Both the position numbers and the translations under genes were made by a program. DNA of 64,000 nt from Marvinbryantia sp. (lineage in GTDB: Bacteria > Bacillota > Clostridia > Lachnospirales > Lachnospiraceae), in NCBI GenBank assembly GCA_016297895.1, contig JAEDFS010000002.1, positions 1-64,000 of the forward strand. Direction: 5' to 3'. Every line of letters begins with the position of its first letter. Position 1 is the stretch's first letter. The notes beneath the pieces are model-generated. The model saw only the letters and a list, made by a program, of their open reading frames with translations. It did not search any database and was not told the DNA's origin. Positions 18,110 through 26,362 of the stretch are shown in pieces.

Positions 18110-18685
18110 ATGAATCCAAGAGCAACATTGTATTTAGAAAATGGAAAAAAGATCGTGATCGAATTGCTGCCGGAAGCAGCGCCGAATACAGTAAACAGTT
18201 TTATTCACATAGCAAAGCAGGGGTATATGGATCATCATGCGATCGAGCGGATCGTGCCAGGCAACTGGATCGATGTCAGTTATTCTGCATTTGGGAAAAA
18301 AGAGTGCCAGTATCTGATTCCGAATGAATTTACGCTTCATCCGGAGATTACGCCACTTGATTCTCATCCGGGTGCAGTTTGCATGGGCGGATATGGTGAG
18401 GCTGGCCTTGCCAGCTGCGAATTTTTCTTCCCGCTGCGTGATTGTCCGGATCATAAAGGAATCTATCCGGTATTTGGAAAAGTATTGGAAGGGATGGAAG
18501 AATTGTACCGGTTGGAAAAAGTAGACACCAGACCGGTTGATTTCCCAATCGAAGGAGTGGAAGTAAATGAGCCGTTGATTCCGGAAGTGATCGAGCGGGT
18601 AGAGCTGGAATTGTTTGGAGTAGAATATCCGGAACCGATCAAAGTAGAACATCCACAGCTTCCGGTGTGCTGGCCGAAGTTTTAG
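18110..18685 (+). CDS. Cyclophilin-like peptidyl-prolyl isomerase, atypical
   Basis: A 191-residue protein of the cyclophilin fold. The first strand block ATLYLENGKKIVIELLPEAAPNTVNSFI is typical, as is the closing part IYPVFGKVLEGMEELYRLEKV. The centre is altered: the usual GFMIQGG and AGSQFFI motifs, which hold active-site residues, are replaced by GNWIDVSYSAFG and ASCEFFFPLRD. Catalytic power is therefore uncertain. It starts 17 bases after the prolidase gene and is followed by the regulator gene, so it belongs to the X-Pro peptide cluster. There, cis-trans isomerisation could supply the trans substrate that prolidases need. That role is inference. Confidence 0.8.
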   Translation: MNPRATLYLENGKKIVIELLPEAAPNTVNSFIHIAKQGYMDHHAIERIVPGNWIDVSYSAFGKKECQYLIPNEFTLHPEITPLDSHPGAVCMGGYGEAGLASCEFFFPLRDCPDHKGIYPVFGKVLEGMEELYRLEKVDTRPVDFPIEGVEVNEPLIPEVIERVELELFGVEYPEPIKVEHPQLPVCWPKF

Positions 18686-18710
18686 ATGAAAGACAGGGCG
18701 GAGGTAAAGC

Positions 18711-19262
18711 ATGGATTACTTATCACATAATATAGCAATCAATCTGAAACGGATCAGGAAAGCGAAAGGGATGAGCCTTGATGTGGTGGCAGAACAGACC
18801 GGTGTGAGCAAAAGCATGCTTTCCACCATTGAAAAAGGGGAGGCAAATCCATCGATTGGAGTGCTTGGCAAGATTATGAGCGGGCTGCGTATTGAACTTC
18901 AGGATCTGACGCAGCCGCCCCAGGAGGATGCTTACCTGGTGGATATTGAGAAACTTTCTCCCACAAAAGTGGTAGAGGGACAATATCGGGTATGGACCTG
19001 TTTCCCCATTGCGGATAACCGTACGGTGGAGATCTATCGAATTGATATTGAACCGGGGGGAGTCTATGAGAGCGGTTCTCACGGAGAGAGAACCAAGGAA
19101 TATATTGCCATGCTGGAGGGTACACTTTCTGTTCAGCTGGAGGATGGAATCCATGTGGTGAAACGGGATCAGTTTTTCCGGTTTGAATCTGATCAATCTC
19201 ACATGTATTTTAATACGGGAGAAGACAGGGTAAGCTTCATGTCTTTCTTTGTAGTTTATTGA
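18711..19262 (+). CDS. XRE-family regulator with C-terminal cupin domain
   Basis: This 183-residue protein has an N-terminal helix-turn-helix of the XRE type (residues about 8-63; LDVVAEQTGVSKSMLSTIEKG) and a C-terminal cupin barrel (about 105-180; GGVYESGSHGERTKEYIAMLEG and HMYFNTGEDRVSF). Such proteins bind a small ligand in the cupin and control neighbouring catabolic genes. GGCGGAGG precedes the ATG. It is the last gene of the peptide/prolidase cluster and a plausible regulator of it. Its 3' end overlaps the convergent PucR-type gene by 26 bases. Confidence 0.9.
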   Translation: MDYLSHNIAINLKRIRKAKGMSLDVVAEQTGVSKSMLSTIEKGEANPSIGVLGKIMSGLRIELQDLTQPPQEDAYLVDIEKLSPTKVVEGQYRVWTCFPIADNRTVEIYRIDIEPGGVYESGSHGERTKEYIAMLEGTLSVQLEDGIHVVKRDQFFRFESDQSHMYFNTGEDRVSFMSFFVVY

Positions 19263-19971
19263 ATTCCAGAATCATATAGGCGGTCATCAGTTCGAAACGC
19301 CGGGACGGATCTTCCAGGTTAAAGCCAAGCTCCTCCTTCAGGATGCGAAGCCGGTTGGCGATGGTGTTGCGATGACAGTAGCTTTCGGCGGCAACATCCC
19401 GGATACTTCCCCAGTATTTCAGATAGAGAAACAGGGTATCCGAAAAGTTGCTGTTGTGTTTCCTGTCATATTCCAGTACAGGGGAAAGTTTCTGTTCTAC
19501 AAAACGGGTGAGTATGGAAGAGTCATTCACATTTTCCAGAAGCTGATAAAAATCAATGCCGTTTTCGGAACGGGATTCCAGAAAAATTCGATGGTAGTAA
19601 TCCCTTGTGATATCGTAAATGTGAATATGCCAGGGCATCACAAACAGTGGAAACCGGTGTTCTTCACAGAATGCGAGTACCGAAGGGGTGATATCTGTCT
19701 GTAAGATATGTTTTCCAATGTTCAGGATCAGTCCGCAGGTCTGTTTTTCTATCAGGAGCCGGATAAAATGGATCAGCCATTTTTCCGTATGATCGTAAAG
19801 AGCTCCTGTGGAGATGATCAGTTCACCTGGCCGGAGAAAGCTGGAATTTGCCTGGTCTTCCGCTACATAGACCCAGCTCAGTTCCCGATGCAGGCCGTTT
19901 TCTCCGGCAATCAATGAAAGCTCGTATTTTTCTTTTGTTTCTTTGTAAAGATCGGACAGAAAGAGTGCCAT
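19237..19971 (-). CDS. PucR-family transcriptional regulator
   Basis: This 244-residue protein has a PucR-type N-terminal sensor domain (residues about 5-125; SLIAGENGLHRELSWVYVAED, then ELIISTGALY) and a C-terminal PucR helix-turn-helix (about 180-240; VAAESYCHRNTIANRLRILKEELG). Many family members are longer, with a middle GGDEF-like domain, so this is a short form. AAGGAGG lies six bases before the ATG on the minus strand. It is divergent from the aminotransferase operon, and palindromes lie in the shared intergenic region. It therefore probably controls that operon, most likely as an activator given site positions upstream of the -35. Confidence 0.85.
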   Translation of the reverse strand: MALFLSDLYKETKEKYELSLIAGENGLHRELSWVYVAEDQANSSFLRPGELIISTGALYDHTEKWLIHFIRLLIEKQTCGLILNIGKHILQTDITPSVLAFCEEHRFPLFVMPWHIHIYDITRDYYHRIFLESRSENGIDFYQLLENVNDSSILTRFVEQKLSPVLEYDRKHNSNFSDTLFLYLKYWGSIRDVAAESYCHRNTIANRLRILKEELGFNLEDPSRRFELMTAYMILEFNKLQRKT

Positions 19972-20018
19972 AGCTGCCTCCTTATGAAAATTCGTGCTGA
20001 TCTGATTTTATCACAGAC

Positions 20019-20055
20019 TGTGCATGATGCACAATCCCTTTTGGAAAGATTGTGC
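20019..20055. promoter_or_regulatory. Candidate operator palindromes between regulator and catabolic operon
   Basis: TGTGCAT-G-ATGCACA (20019-20033) is a perfect inverted repeat. It overlaps a second one made of GCACAATC (20029-20036) and GATTGTGC (20048-20055). Three half-sites share the core TGTGC/GCACA. They lie just upstream of the -35 at 20066, a position suited to activation by the divergent PucR-type protein. Confidence 0.55.
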
Positions 20056-20065
20056 GCCGGCAACG

Positions 20066-20094
20066 TTGCAAAAAGCGGTCATTCCCTTTATCAT
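20066..20094 (+). promoter_or_regulatory. Promoter of the first aminotransferase gene
   Basis: TTGCAA (20066-20071), a 17-base spacer and TATCAT (20089-20094). The leader that follows contains the hairpin at 20111-20149. Confidence 0.5.
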
Positions 20095-20110
20095 AGAAAT
20101 CAGAAAAGAC

Positions 20111-20150
20111 AAAGACGTCAGAGTTCTGAAAGAGAAAACTGACGTCTTTT
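20111..20150 (+). terminator. Terminator-like leader hairpin before the first aminotransferase gene
   Basis: AAAGACGTCAG (20111-20121) pairs with CTGACGTCTTT (20139-20149), followed by T and an AT-rich run. It ends 23 bases before the start codon and lies downstream of the promoter, so it is in the 5' leader. It resembles the hairpin at 21700-21745 in stem sequence and position. Confidence 0.6.
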
Positions 20151-20172
20151 ATAGATAAGAGGAGGATGAAAC

Positions 20173-21537
20173 ATGTTAAGAGAAGCATTACCGAAAATTG
20201 TGACAGATACACTGCCGGGACCGAAAGCAGCCGAGATCGTGAAAAGAAGGGAGAAAGCAGTTCCGGGTGCCATCCGCTGCGGATATCCTGTGGTGATGGA
20301 TCATGCGGAAGGTGCTATGATCGAGGATGTGGACGGAAACCGTTTCCTGGACTGGATCGGCGGAGTAGGCGTATTGAACATCGGCCACTGTCATCCGGAA
20401 GTGGCAGAGGCAGTGAAGAATCAGGCTGACCGGTATTTCCATGGAATGTTTAATGTGGTCACCCATGAGGGATACGTAGCACTGGCGGAAAAACTGTCCT
20501 CCATCGCACCGGTAAAGGGAGATCATGCAAAAGCATATTTTACCAACAGCGGTGCCGAGGCAGATGAGAATGCGGTGAAGATCGCAAAGGCATTTACCGG
20601 AAGACCCAATATCATCGTATTTTCCGGAGCATTTCACGGACGGACCCTTCTTACAATGTCCATGACTTCCAAAAAGGCATATGCAGTGGGCATGGGACCG
20701 TTCCCGGACGGTGTGTTCCGTGCGCAGTTCCCCTACTATTACAGAAATCCGGCAGGTATGCCTCAGGAAAAAGCATGCGAATATTATCTGGAATCCATTG
20801 AAGCTGTATTTGAGCAGTGCGCACCGGCAGACACCATTGCAGCCATTGTAGTGGAGCCGCTTCAGGGAGAAGGAGGATTCATTCCGGCACCCATTGAATG
20901 GGTCAAAGCGGTCAGAGAGATCTGTGACCGTCATGGAATCCTTCTGGTGGCAGATGAAGTACAGACGGGATTCTGCAGAACCGGAAGAATGTTTGCTACT
21001 GAGTATTGGAAAGAAGCAGGTTTCTGTCCGGATATTATTGCAACCGCAAAGTCGATCGCAGCAGGAGTGCCTCTCTCAGCGATCATTGCAAGAGACGAGA
21101 TCATGGATGCGCCGGCACCGGGAACCATTGGAGGAACCTTCGGCGGAAATGCGCTGGCATGTGCAGCTGCTCTTAAGACCATTGAGATCATGGAGCGGGA
21201 CGATCTGGCAGGCCGCTCTCGTGAGATCGGTGCAAAAGTGACAGAGCGGTATCTGGAAATGAAAGAAAAATATGAATGTATCGGAGATGTGCGCGGTCTT
21301 GGAGGAATGATCGGAATCGAATTCGTAAAGGACAAAGAGTCCAAAGAACCGGATGCAAAACTGACATCAGAAGTGATCAAAGAATGTGCAGCCAACGGAC
21401 TGCTGGTGGAGGGAGCAGGCACCTGGAATAATGTCATTCGTTTCCTGGCACCTCTGGTGATGACGGATGAACAGCTGGCGGCAGGTCTGGATATTTTTGA
21501 AAATGCTGTGGCAAAATGTACAAAAAGTACAATATAA
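20173..21537 (+). CDS. Class III PLP-dependent aminotransferase (GabT-like)
   Basis: This 454-residue enzyme moves an amino group from an omega-amino acid or diamine to a keto acid. Class III landmarks: GHCHPEV near the N-terminus, YFTNSGAEADENAVKIA (phosphate binding), FHGRT, the cofactor aspartate in LLVADEVQTGF, and the PLP lysine in ATAKSIAAGVPLSA. The best resemblance is to 4-aminobutyrate and related omega-aminotransferases; ornithine or 5-aminovalerate types are alternatives. GAGGAGG precedes the ATG. It heads a run of co-directional genes with a permease and an alcohol dehydrogenase, which fits amine or amino-acid fermentation. Confidence 0.88.
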   Translation: MLREALPKIVTDTLPGPKAAEIVKRREKAVPGAIRCGYPVVMDHAEGAMIEDVDGNRFLDWIGGVGVLNIGHCHPEVAEAVKNQADRYFHGMFNVVTHEGYVALAEKLSSIAPVKGDHAKAYFTNSGAEADENAVKIAKAFTGRPNIIVFSGAFHGRTLLTMSMTSKKAYAVGMGPFPDGVFRAQFPYYYRNPAGMPQEKACEYYLESIEAVFEQCAPADTIAAIVVEPLQGEGGFIPAPIEWVKAVREICDRHGILLVADEVQTGFCRTGRMFATEYWKEAGFCPDIIATAKSIAAGVPLSAIIARDEIMDAPAPGTIGGTFGGNALACAAALKTIEIMERDDLAGRSREIGAKVTERYLEMKEKYECIGDVRGLGGMIGIEFVKDKESKEPDAKLTSEVIKECAANGLLVEGAGTWNNVIRFLAPLVMTDEQLAAGLDIFENAVAKCTKSTI

Positions 21538-21637
21538 TGAACAAGCAGAAGTGGAGAAACAGGAATCCTCGGTTTTTAGAAAAGAAAACAGGGAAATACT
21601 ATGCGATTTATGAATTATTACGTTTAGAAAATCGAAA

Positions 21638-21666
21638 TTGACAATATGATTTGTGTGTGCTATATT
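21638..21666 (+). promoter_or_regulatory. Promoter of the second aminotransferase gene
   Basis: TTGACA (21638-21643), a 17-base spacer and TATATT (21661-21666), a near-ideal sigma-A promoter. Transcripts from here start near 21673 and must pass the terminator at 21700-21745. Confidence 0.75.
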
Positions 21667-21699
21667 TAAGATGTTCAAAATAATGTACATACAAAGACG

Positions 21700-21745
21700 A
21701 AGACGTCAACTTGCTGATACAGCATTTGGCGTCTTTTTTCTTTTT
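21700..21745 (+). terminator. Leader terminator (attenuator candidate) before the second aminotransferase gene
   Basis: AAGACGTCAA (21700-21709) pairs with TTGGCGTCTT (21726-21735). Inside it TGCTG (21712-21716) pairs with CAGCA (21720-21724). Six T, C, five T follow. This is a strong intrinsic terminator placed between a good promoter and the gene it serves, 20 bases before the ATG. It looks like a conditional terminator, although it may simply end transcripts from the upstream gene. Confidence 0.7.
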
Positions 21746-21764
21746 ATAAAAGGAGGATAAGAAC

Positions 21765-22979
21765 ATGAAATTAAAGGACACAGGACTTACAGCACAGGAC
21801 ATCAAGGACAAAGTAAACAAATATATGATAGAAACCTATGAGCGTTTTGATTTTCTGGCTGAGACTGCAAAAGATCAGTACATTTATGATGAGAACGGAG
21901 AACCGTATCTCGACTTTTACGCAGGTATTGCAGTAAACTCTGCAGGCAACTGTAATGAAAAGGTAGTAAAAGCCGTTCAGGATCAGGTTGCGGATATTAT
22001 GCATACCTTCAACTATCCTTATACGATCCCCCAGGCACTTCTGGCTGAAAAGGTTTGTACCACCATTGGCATGGACAAGATCTTCTTCCAGAACTCGGGA
22101 ACAGAAGCCAATGAAGCAATGATCAAAATGGCCCGGAAGTATGGTATTGAAAAATACGGTCCCAATAAATATCACATTGTAACAGCAAAAATGGGATTCC
22201 ACGGAAGAACCTTCGGTGCCATGTCAGCAACAGGTCAGCCGGGCAACGGATGTCAGATCGGTTTCGGACCGATGACCTACGGCTTCTCTTATGCTCCCTA
22301 CAATGACCTTCAGGCATTCAAGGATGCATGTACCGAGAATACCATTGCAATTATGATCGAGCCGGTTCAGGGTGAAGGCGGAGTACATCCGGCAACCATG
22401 GAATTTATGAAAGGACTTCGGGAGTTCTGTGATGAAAAAGGTATGCTGCTTCTGATCGATGAGGTGCAGACCGGCTGGTGCAGAACAGGTGCCGTGATGT
22501 CTTATATGAATTACGGAATCAAACCGGATATTGTATCCATGGCAAAAGCACTTGGAGGCGGAATGCCTATCGGTGCGATCTGTGCAACAGAAGAAGTGGC
22601 AAAAGCATTTACACCGGGATCTCATGGCACTACCTTCGGCGGACATCCGGTATGCTGTGCAGCAGCTCTGGCAGAAGTCAATGAACTGCTTGACCGTGAC
22701 CTGGCAGCCAATGCAAAAGAAGTGGGCGCTTATTTTAAGGAAAAACTGAAAACAGTGCCCCATGTAAAAGAGGTCAGAGGACAGGGACTGCTGGTAGGCG
22801 TAGAATTTGATGATACGATCTCAGGCGTAGATGTGAAGCACGAATGTATTCACAGAAGGCTGTTGATCACAGCGATCGGAGCACATATTATCCGTATGAT
22901 TCCGCCGCTGATCATTACAAAAGAAGACTGTGACAAAGCAGTCGAGATTATCAGAGCTTCCGTGGAAGCATTGTCATAA
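21765..22979 (+). CDS. Class III PLP-dependent aminotransferase (ArgD-like)
   Basis: This is a second enzyme of the same class, 404 residues, closer in length and style to acetylornithine and related aminotransferases. Motifs: FFQNSGTEANEAMIKMA, FHGRTFGAM, LLLIDEVQTGWCRTG with the cofactor aspartate, and the PLP lysine in VSMAKALGGGMPIGA. AAAGGAGG precedes the ATG. No arginine-synthesis genes are nearby, so catabolic use is more likely than ArgD function. The two aminotransferases in one cluster may act at successive steps or on two amines. Downstream genes follow closely. Confidence 0.88.
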   Translation: MKLKDTGLTAQDIKDKVNKYMIETYERFDFLAETAKDQYIYDENGEPYLDFYAGIAVNSAGNCNEKVVKAVQDQVADIMHTFNYPYTIPQALLAEKVCTTIGMDKIFFQNSGTEANEAMIKMARKYGIEKYGPNKYHIVTAKMGFHGRTFGAMSATGQPGNGCQIGFGPMTYGFSYAPYNDLQAFKDACTENTIAIMIEPVQGEGGVHPATMEFMKGLREFCDEKGMLLLIDEVQTGWCRTGAVMSYMNYGIKPDIVSMAKALGGGMPIGAICATEEVAKAFTPGSHGTTFGGHPVCCAAALAEVNELLDRDLAANAKEVGAYFKEKLKTVPHVKEVRGQGLLVGVEFDDTISGVDVKHECIHRRLLITAIGAHIIRMIPPLIITKEDCDKAVEIIRASVEALS

Positions 22980-22994
22980 AAAAGGAGATGTAAC

Positions 22995-23612
22995 ATGCGA
23001 GACCATTATGTGATTTCAGTGGGCTGTGAATATGGGTGTTTTGGTCCCGAGATAGGAAAAATGATTGCAAAAGATCTGGACATTGCCTACTATGACAGAG
23101 AGCTGATCGATGAGATCATCGAAGAGGCAGGATTTTCGAAGGATCTGACAGAAAAGGCGGAGGCCGGAATCGCTGTCAAAGGAAAGACTTCGGGTGACGG
23201 AAGAATGGCGGGTGCACCGACCAGGTATGAAAACCTGACCGAACGTGTGGTATATATCCAGACAGAAGTAATTAAAAAACTGGCAGACAGAGGCTCCTGT
23301 GTGTTTATCGGAAGATGTTCCGACTATATTCTCCGTGACCGGGAAAACTGTCTCAACGTATTTATTTACGCACCATCTGAAGTGCGCATCAAAAATGTCA
23401 TGGAAGCACACAATTTAAGCCGCAATGATGCCATTCTTCTGATCGAGAAAAATGATGAAATGCTCCATGCAAGATATAAGCAGATGACCGGCACCTATCG
23501 CGGCGACCGTCACAACAGACATTTGATGATCGATTCCAATCTGCTGGGACTGGAAGGAACCGTGAAACTGATCGAAGAAGTGGCAAACAAAGTATTTGGC
23601 GGAGAGGAGTGA
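22995..23612 (+). CDS. Cytidylate-kinase-like family protein
   Basis: This 205-residue P-loop-type protein belongs to the cytidylate kinase-like group (CMK_2/PF13189 type). The opening ISVGCEYGCFGPEIGKMIA aligns with the family's glycine-rich loop (usual form ISREYGSGGREIG), but its loop residues are unusual. Next come DIAYYDRELI and FIGRCSDYIL, which match the family, and a C-terminal RY-rich segment. True CMP kinase activity has not been shown for this group as far as I know, and its location in an amine-catabolism operon argues for another role. AAAAAGGAGA precedes the ATG, 15 bases after the aminotransferase gene. Confidence 0.8.
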   Translation: MRDHYVISVGCEYGCFGPEIGKMIAKDLDIAYYDRELIDEIIEEAGFSKDLTEKAEAGIAVKGKTSGDGRMAGAPTRYENLTERVVYIQTEVIKKLADRGSCVFIGRCSDYILRDRENCLNVFIYAPSEVRIKNVMEAHNLSRNDAILLIEKNDEMLHARYKQMTGTYRGDRHNRHLMIDSNLLGLEGTVKLIEEVANKVFGGEE

Positions 23613-23617
23613 TCATC

Positions 23618-25156
23618 ATGGAGAAAAAGAAATCATCAGAATTTGATAAAGTGCTTGGCGCATGGGACATCCTAGTGATCGCTTTCGGTGCCATGATCGG
23701 TTGGGGCTGGGTCGTATCCTCCGGTGACTGGATCGGAACCGGCGGCGTAGTTGGCGCTGCTATCGGCTTTGCAATCGGTGGAATCATGGTATTCTTTGTG
23801 GGTCTGACATATGCGGAACTGACCGGAGCCATGCCTCAGTGCGGCGGAGAACATGTTTTCAGTCACAGGGCAATGGGACCGATGGGCTCCTTCGTCTGTA
23901 CCTGGGCAATTATTCTTGGTTATGTCAGTGTAGTATGTTTTGAAGCCTGTGCGCTTCCCACGATCATCACTTACATTTACCCGCCCTTTTTAAAAGGTTA
24001 TCTGTACACAGTAGCAGGATTTGACATATATGCGTCCTGGCTGGCAGTTGCAGTGTTTGTGTCTGTCTTTATGACCTACATCAATATCCGCGGTGTCAAG
24101 ACGGCAGCGATCCTTCAGACGATCCTGACTGTGATCATCGGTGCTGTGGGAATTATGCTGATCGCCGCATCGGCTGTAAACGGGGAAATGGCAAATTTAA
24201 ACACTCAGTGCTTTGTGGGAGAATCCACAGGAAGCATGATGAAATCGATTCTGGCTGTAGCAGTGGTAACTCCCTTCTACTTTATCGGGTTCGATGTGAT
24301 CCCGCAGGCAGCGGAAGAGATCGATGTTCCTCTGAAGAAGATCGGCAAGATCCTGGTGCTGTCCATTGTAATGGCAGTGGTATTCTATGCACTGGTGATC
24401 CTTGCAGTAGGATATATTCTGAATCCGTCTGAGATCCTGGCTTCTCAGGGAGGAACGGGACTGGTAACGGCAGATGCCATGGGAAAGGCATTCCAATCAT
24501 CTACGATGGCAAAAGTAGTGATCGTGGGTGGTATGTGCGGAATCGTTACAAGCTGGAACTCTTTTCTGATGGGCGGCAGCCGTGCCATGTATTCCATGGC
24601 TGAATCTTACATGATTCCGTATTCTTTTGCAAAGCTGCATCCCAAATATAAAACACCGGTGAATACTCTTTATCTGATCGGTGCACTGTCTGTGCTTGCT
24701 CCCTTTGCAGGCAGGAAGATGCTTGTGTGGATCGTAGATGCCGGAAACTTCGGGTGCTGTATTGCTTACTGTATGGTTTCTGTCTCTTTCTTGCTGTTGA
24801 GAAAAAAAGAACCGGATCTGGCTCGTCCCTATAAGGTGAAAAACTATAGATTTGTGGGTATCATGGCAGTACTGATGTCCGGATTTATGGTAGCGATGTA
24901 TCTGATTCCGGGATCCGGTGCTGCTCTTGTATGGCAGGAATGGATCATGGCAGGCGGCTGGTGCCTTCTCGGCGCAGTATTCTGCGTGGTTTGCAGAAAC
25001 AAATACAAAGAAAAATTCGGTATTCTTGTGGATATTATTTCTGATGAGGATGCAGTGGCACTGCAGTCAAGCAATGAGGAGATCTCTGCGGCACTGGATG
25101 TGGCGATTGACGCAGCAATCAACAAGATCCTGGCTCAGAGAGCGGTACATTTTTAA
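23618..25156 (+). CDS. APC-family amino acid permease
   Basis: This 512-residue membrane protein has about twelve hydrophobic segments. The first, LVIAFGAMIGWGWVVSSGDW, contains the APC signature around the unwound helix 1 (GAMIGWGW). The next, VVGAAIGFAIGGIMVFFVGLTYAEL, ends in the conserved TYAEL. The C-terminal tail of some 60 residues is soluble and acidic. It would import the amino acid or amine used by the aminotransferases, probably by exchange or proton symport. ATG 23618 lies eight bases after AGAGGAG; the in-frame GTG at 23609 is poorly placed. It overlaps nothing but follows the kinase-like gene by five bases. Confidence 0.9.
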   Translation: MEKKKSSEFDKVLGAWDILVIAFGAMIGWGWVVSSGDWIGTGGVVGAAIGFAIGGIMVFFVGLTYAELTGAMPQCGGEHVFSHRAMGPMGSFVCTWAIILGYVSVVCFEACALPTIITYIYPPFLKGYLYTVAGFDIYASWLAVAVFVSVFMTYINIRGVKTAAILQTILTVIIGAVGIMLIAASAVNGEMANLNTQCFVGESTGSMMKSILAVAVVTPFYFIGFDVIPQAAEEIDVPLKKIGKILVLSIVMAVVFYALVILAVGYILNPSEILASQGGTGLVTADAMGKAFQSSTMAKVVIVGGMCGIVTSWNSFLMGGSRAMYSMAESYMIPYSFAKLHPKYKTPVNTLYLIGALSVLAPFAGRKMLVWIVDAGNFGCCIAYCMVSVSFLLLRKKEPDLARPYKVKNYRFVGIMAVLMSGFMVAMYLIPGSGAALVWQEWIMAGGWCLLGAVFCVVCRNKYKEKFGILVDIISDEDAVALQSSNEEISAALDVAIDAAINKILAQRAVHF

Positions 25157-25209
25157 TGGAAAACACAGGGAGCATCTTTGAGATGCGTGGTATCAGGAGG
25201 AAATGAAAA

Positions 25210-26340
25210 ATGAACTTTAATTATTATCTGCCGGTAAATGTGGTTTTCGGCTGCGGCAAGGTGAAAGAAGCAGGAGAGATCGCAAAAAAATATGGAAAAA
25301 AAGCACTGATCGTAACAGGAAGATCAAGCGCAAAAAAATCAGGTCTTTACGATCGTGTCAATGACAGCTTAAAAGCTGCAGGAATGGAAAGTGCTCTGTT
25401 TGATAAGGTGGCACAGAATCCGCTTACCACAACTGCTGAGGAAGGAGCAGAGTTTGCAAAGGAAAACGGCTGTGATGTGGTGATTGCCATCGGTGGCGGC
25501 AGCATCATGGACTGCGCAAAAGCCATAGCTTTTCTGTCGGTAAATGAAGGAGATATCAACGATTATATCTTTAACCGGAAGCAAAGTGATCAGGCGCTTC
25601 CGCTGATCCTGATTCCAACTACCTGCGGAACAGGTTCTGAGGGAAATGGTTTTGCGGTACTGACCAATCCGGAGAATGGAGACAAAAAATCTCTTCGCTG
25701 CAATGCCATTATCGCAAAAGCTTCCATTGTGGATCCGGAATGTATGATGACCATGCCGAAAAAAGTGCTGGCATCGGTGGGGTTTGATGCGCTCTGTCAC
25801 AGCATGGAGGCATATACATCAAAAATTTCACAGCCATTCACAGATGCGCTGGCTCTTTATGCCATGGAACGGATCGCAGACAGTCTGGTTGATCTCTACA
25901 ACGGTTCTGAAGATATGGAAAAGTGGGAGAGCATTACGATTGCAAGTACGATCGGCGGTATGGTGATCAACCAGGCCGGTGTGACTCTGGCTCACGGAAT
26001 GGAGCATCCGGCGTCCGGTCTGAAAGATATTGTACATGGAAATGGACTGGCAGCTCTCACACCGGTGATCGTGGAAGCATCCTGGAAAGGAAACGAAGCA
26101 AAATTTGCACGCATTTCCAAAATCCTGGGCGGCAGCAGTGCTGCGGACTGTGCAGCACAGATCCGTTCTCTGCTGGAAAAGATCGACCTGGCAGTCACAT
26201 TGTCGGATCTTGGTCTTGCAGAAGAAGATGTTCCCTGGATGGCAGAGAATTGCATGAAAGTATCGGCAGCTTCTGTAGCCAACAATCCGGTAGTCTTTAC
26301 CCAGGAAGAGATCGCAGAGATCTACAGAAAGGCAATGTAA
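25210..26340 (+). CDS. Iron-containing alcohol dehydrogenase
   Basis: A 376-residue group III dehydrogenase. The nucleotide-binding region has IGGGSIMDCAKAIA (GGGS, about residues 95-108) and IPTTCGTGSEGNGFAV. The metal ligands are D and H residues in GFDALCHSMEAY (first histidine), and in GVTLAHGMEHPASGL and DIVHGNGLA (later histidines). It probably reduces the aldehyde left after transamination to an alcohol or hydroxy acid, re-oxidising NAD(P)H, in the way 4-hydroxybutyrate dehydrogenase does in GABA fermentation; the exact substrate is inference. AGGAGG precedes the ATG. It ends the operon, with a terminator 23 bases downstream. Confidence 0.9.
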   Translation: MNFNYYLPVNVVFGCGKVKEAGEIAKKYGKKALIVTGRSSAKKSGLYDRVNDSLKAAGMESALFDKVAQNPLTTTAEEGAEFAKENGCDVVIAIGGGSIMDCAKAIAFLSVNEGDINDYIFNRKQSDQALPLILIPTTCGTGSEGNGFAVLTNPENGDKKSLRCNAIIAKASIVDPECMMTMPKKVLASVGFDALCHSMEAYTSKISQPFTDALALYAMERIADSLVDLYNGSEDMEKWESITIASTIGGMVINQAGVTLAHGMEHPASGLKDIVHGNGLAALTPVIVEASWKGNEAKFARISKILGGSSAADCAAQIRSLLEKIDLAVTLSDLGLAEEDVPWMAENCMKVSAASVANNPVVFTQEEIAEIYRKAM

Positions 26341-26362
26341 TAAGTGACATAAGAAAGATAAG

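Noticed and set aside
23609..23617. GTG 23609 as start of the APC permease
   Set aside because: It lies inside the ribosome-binding sequence; ATG 23618 has correct spacing.
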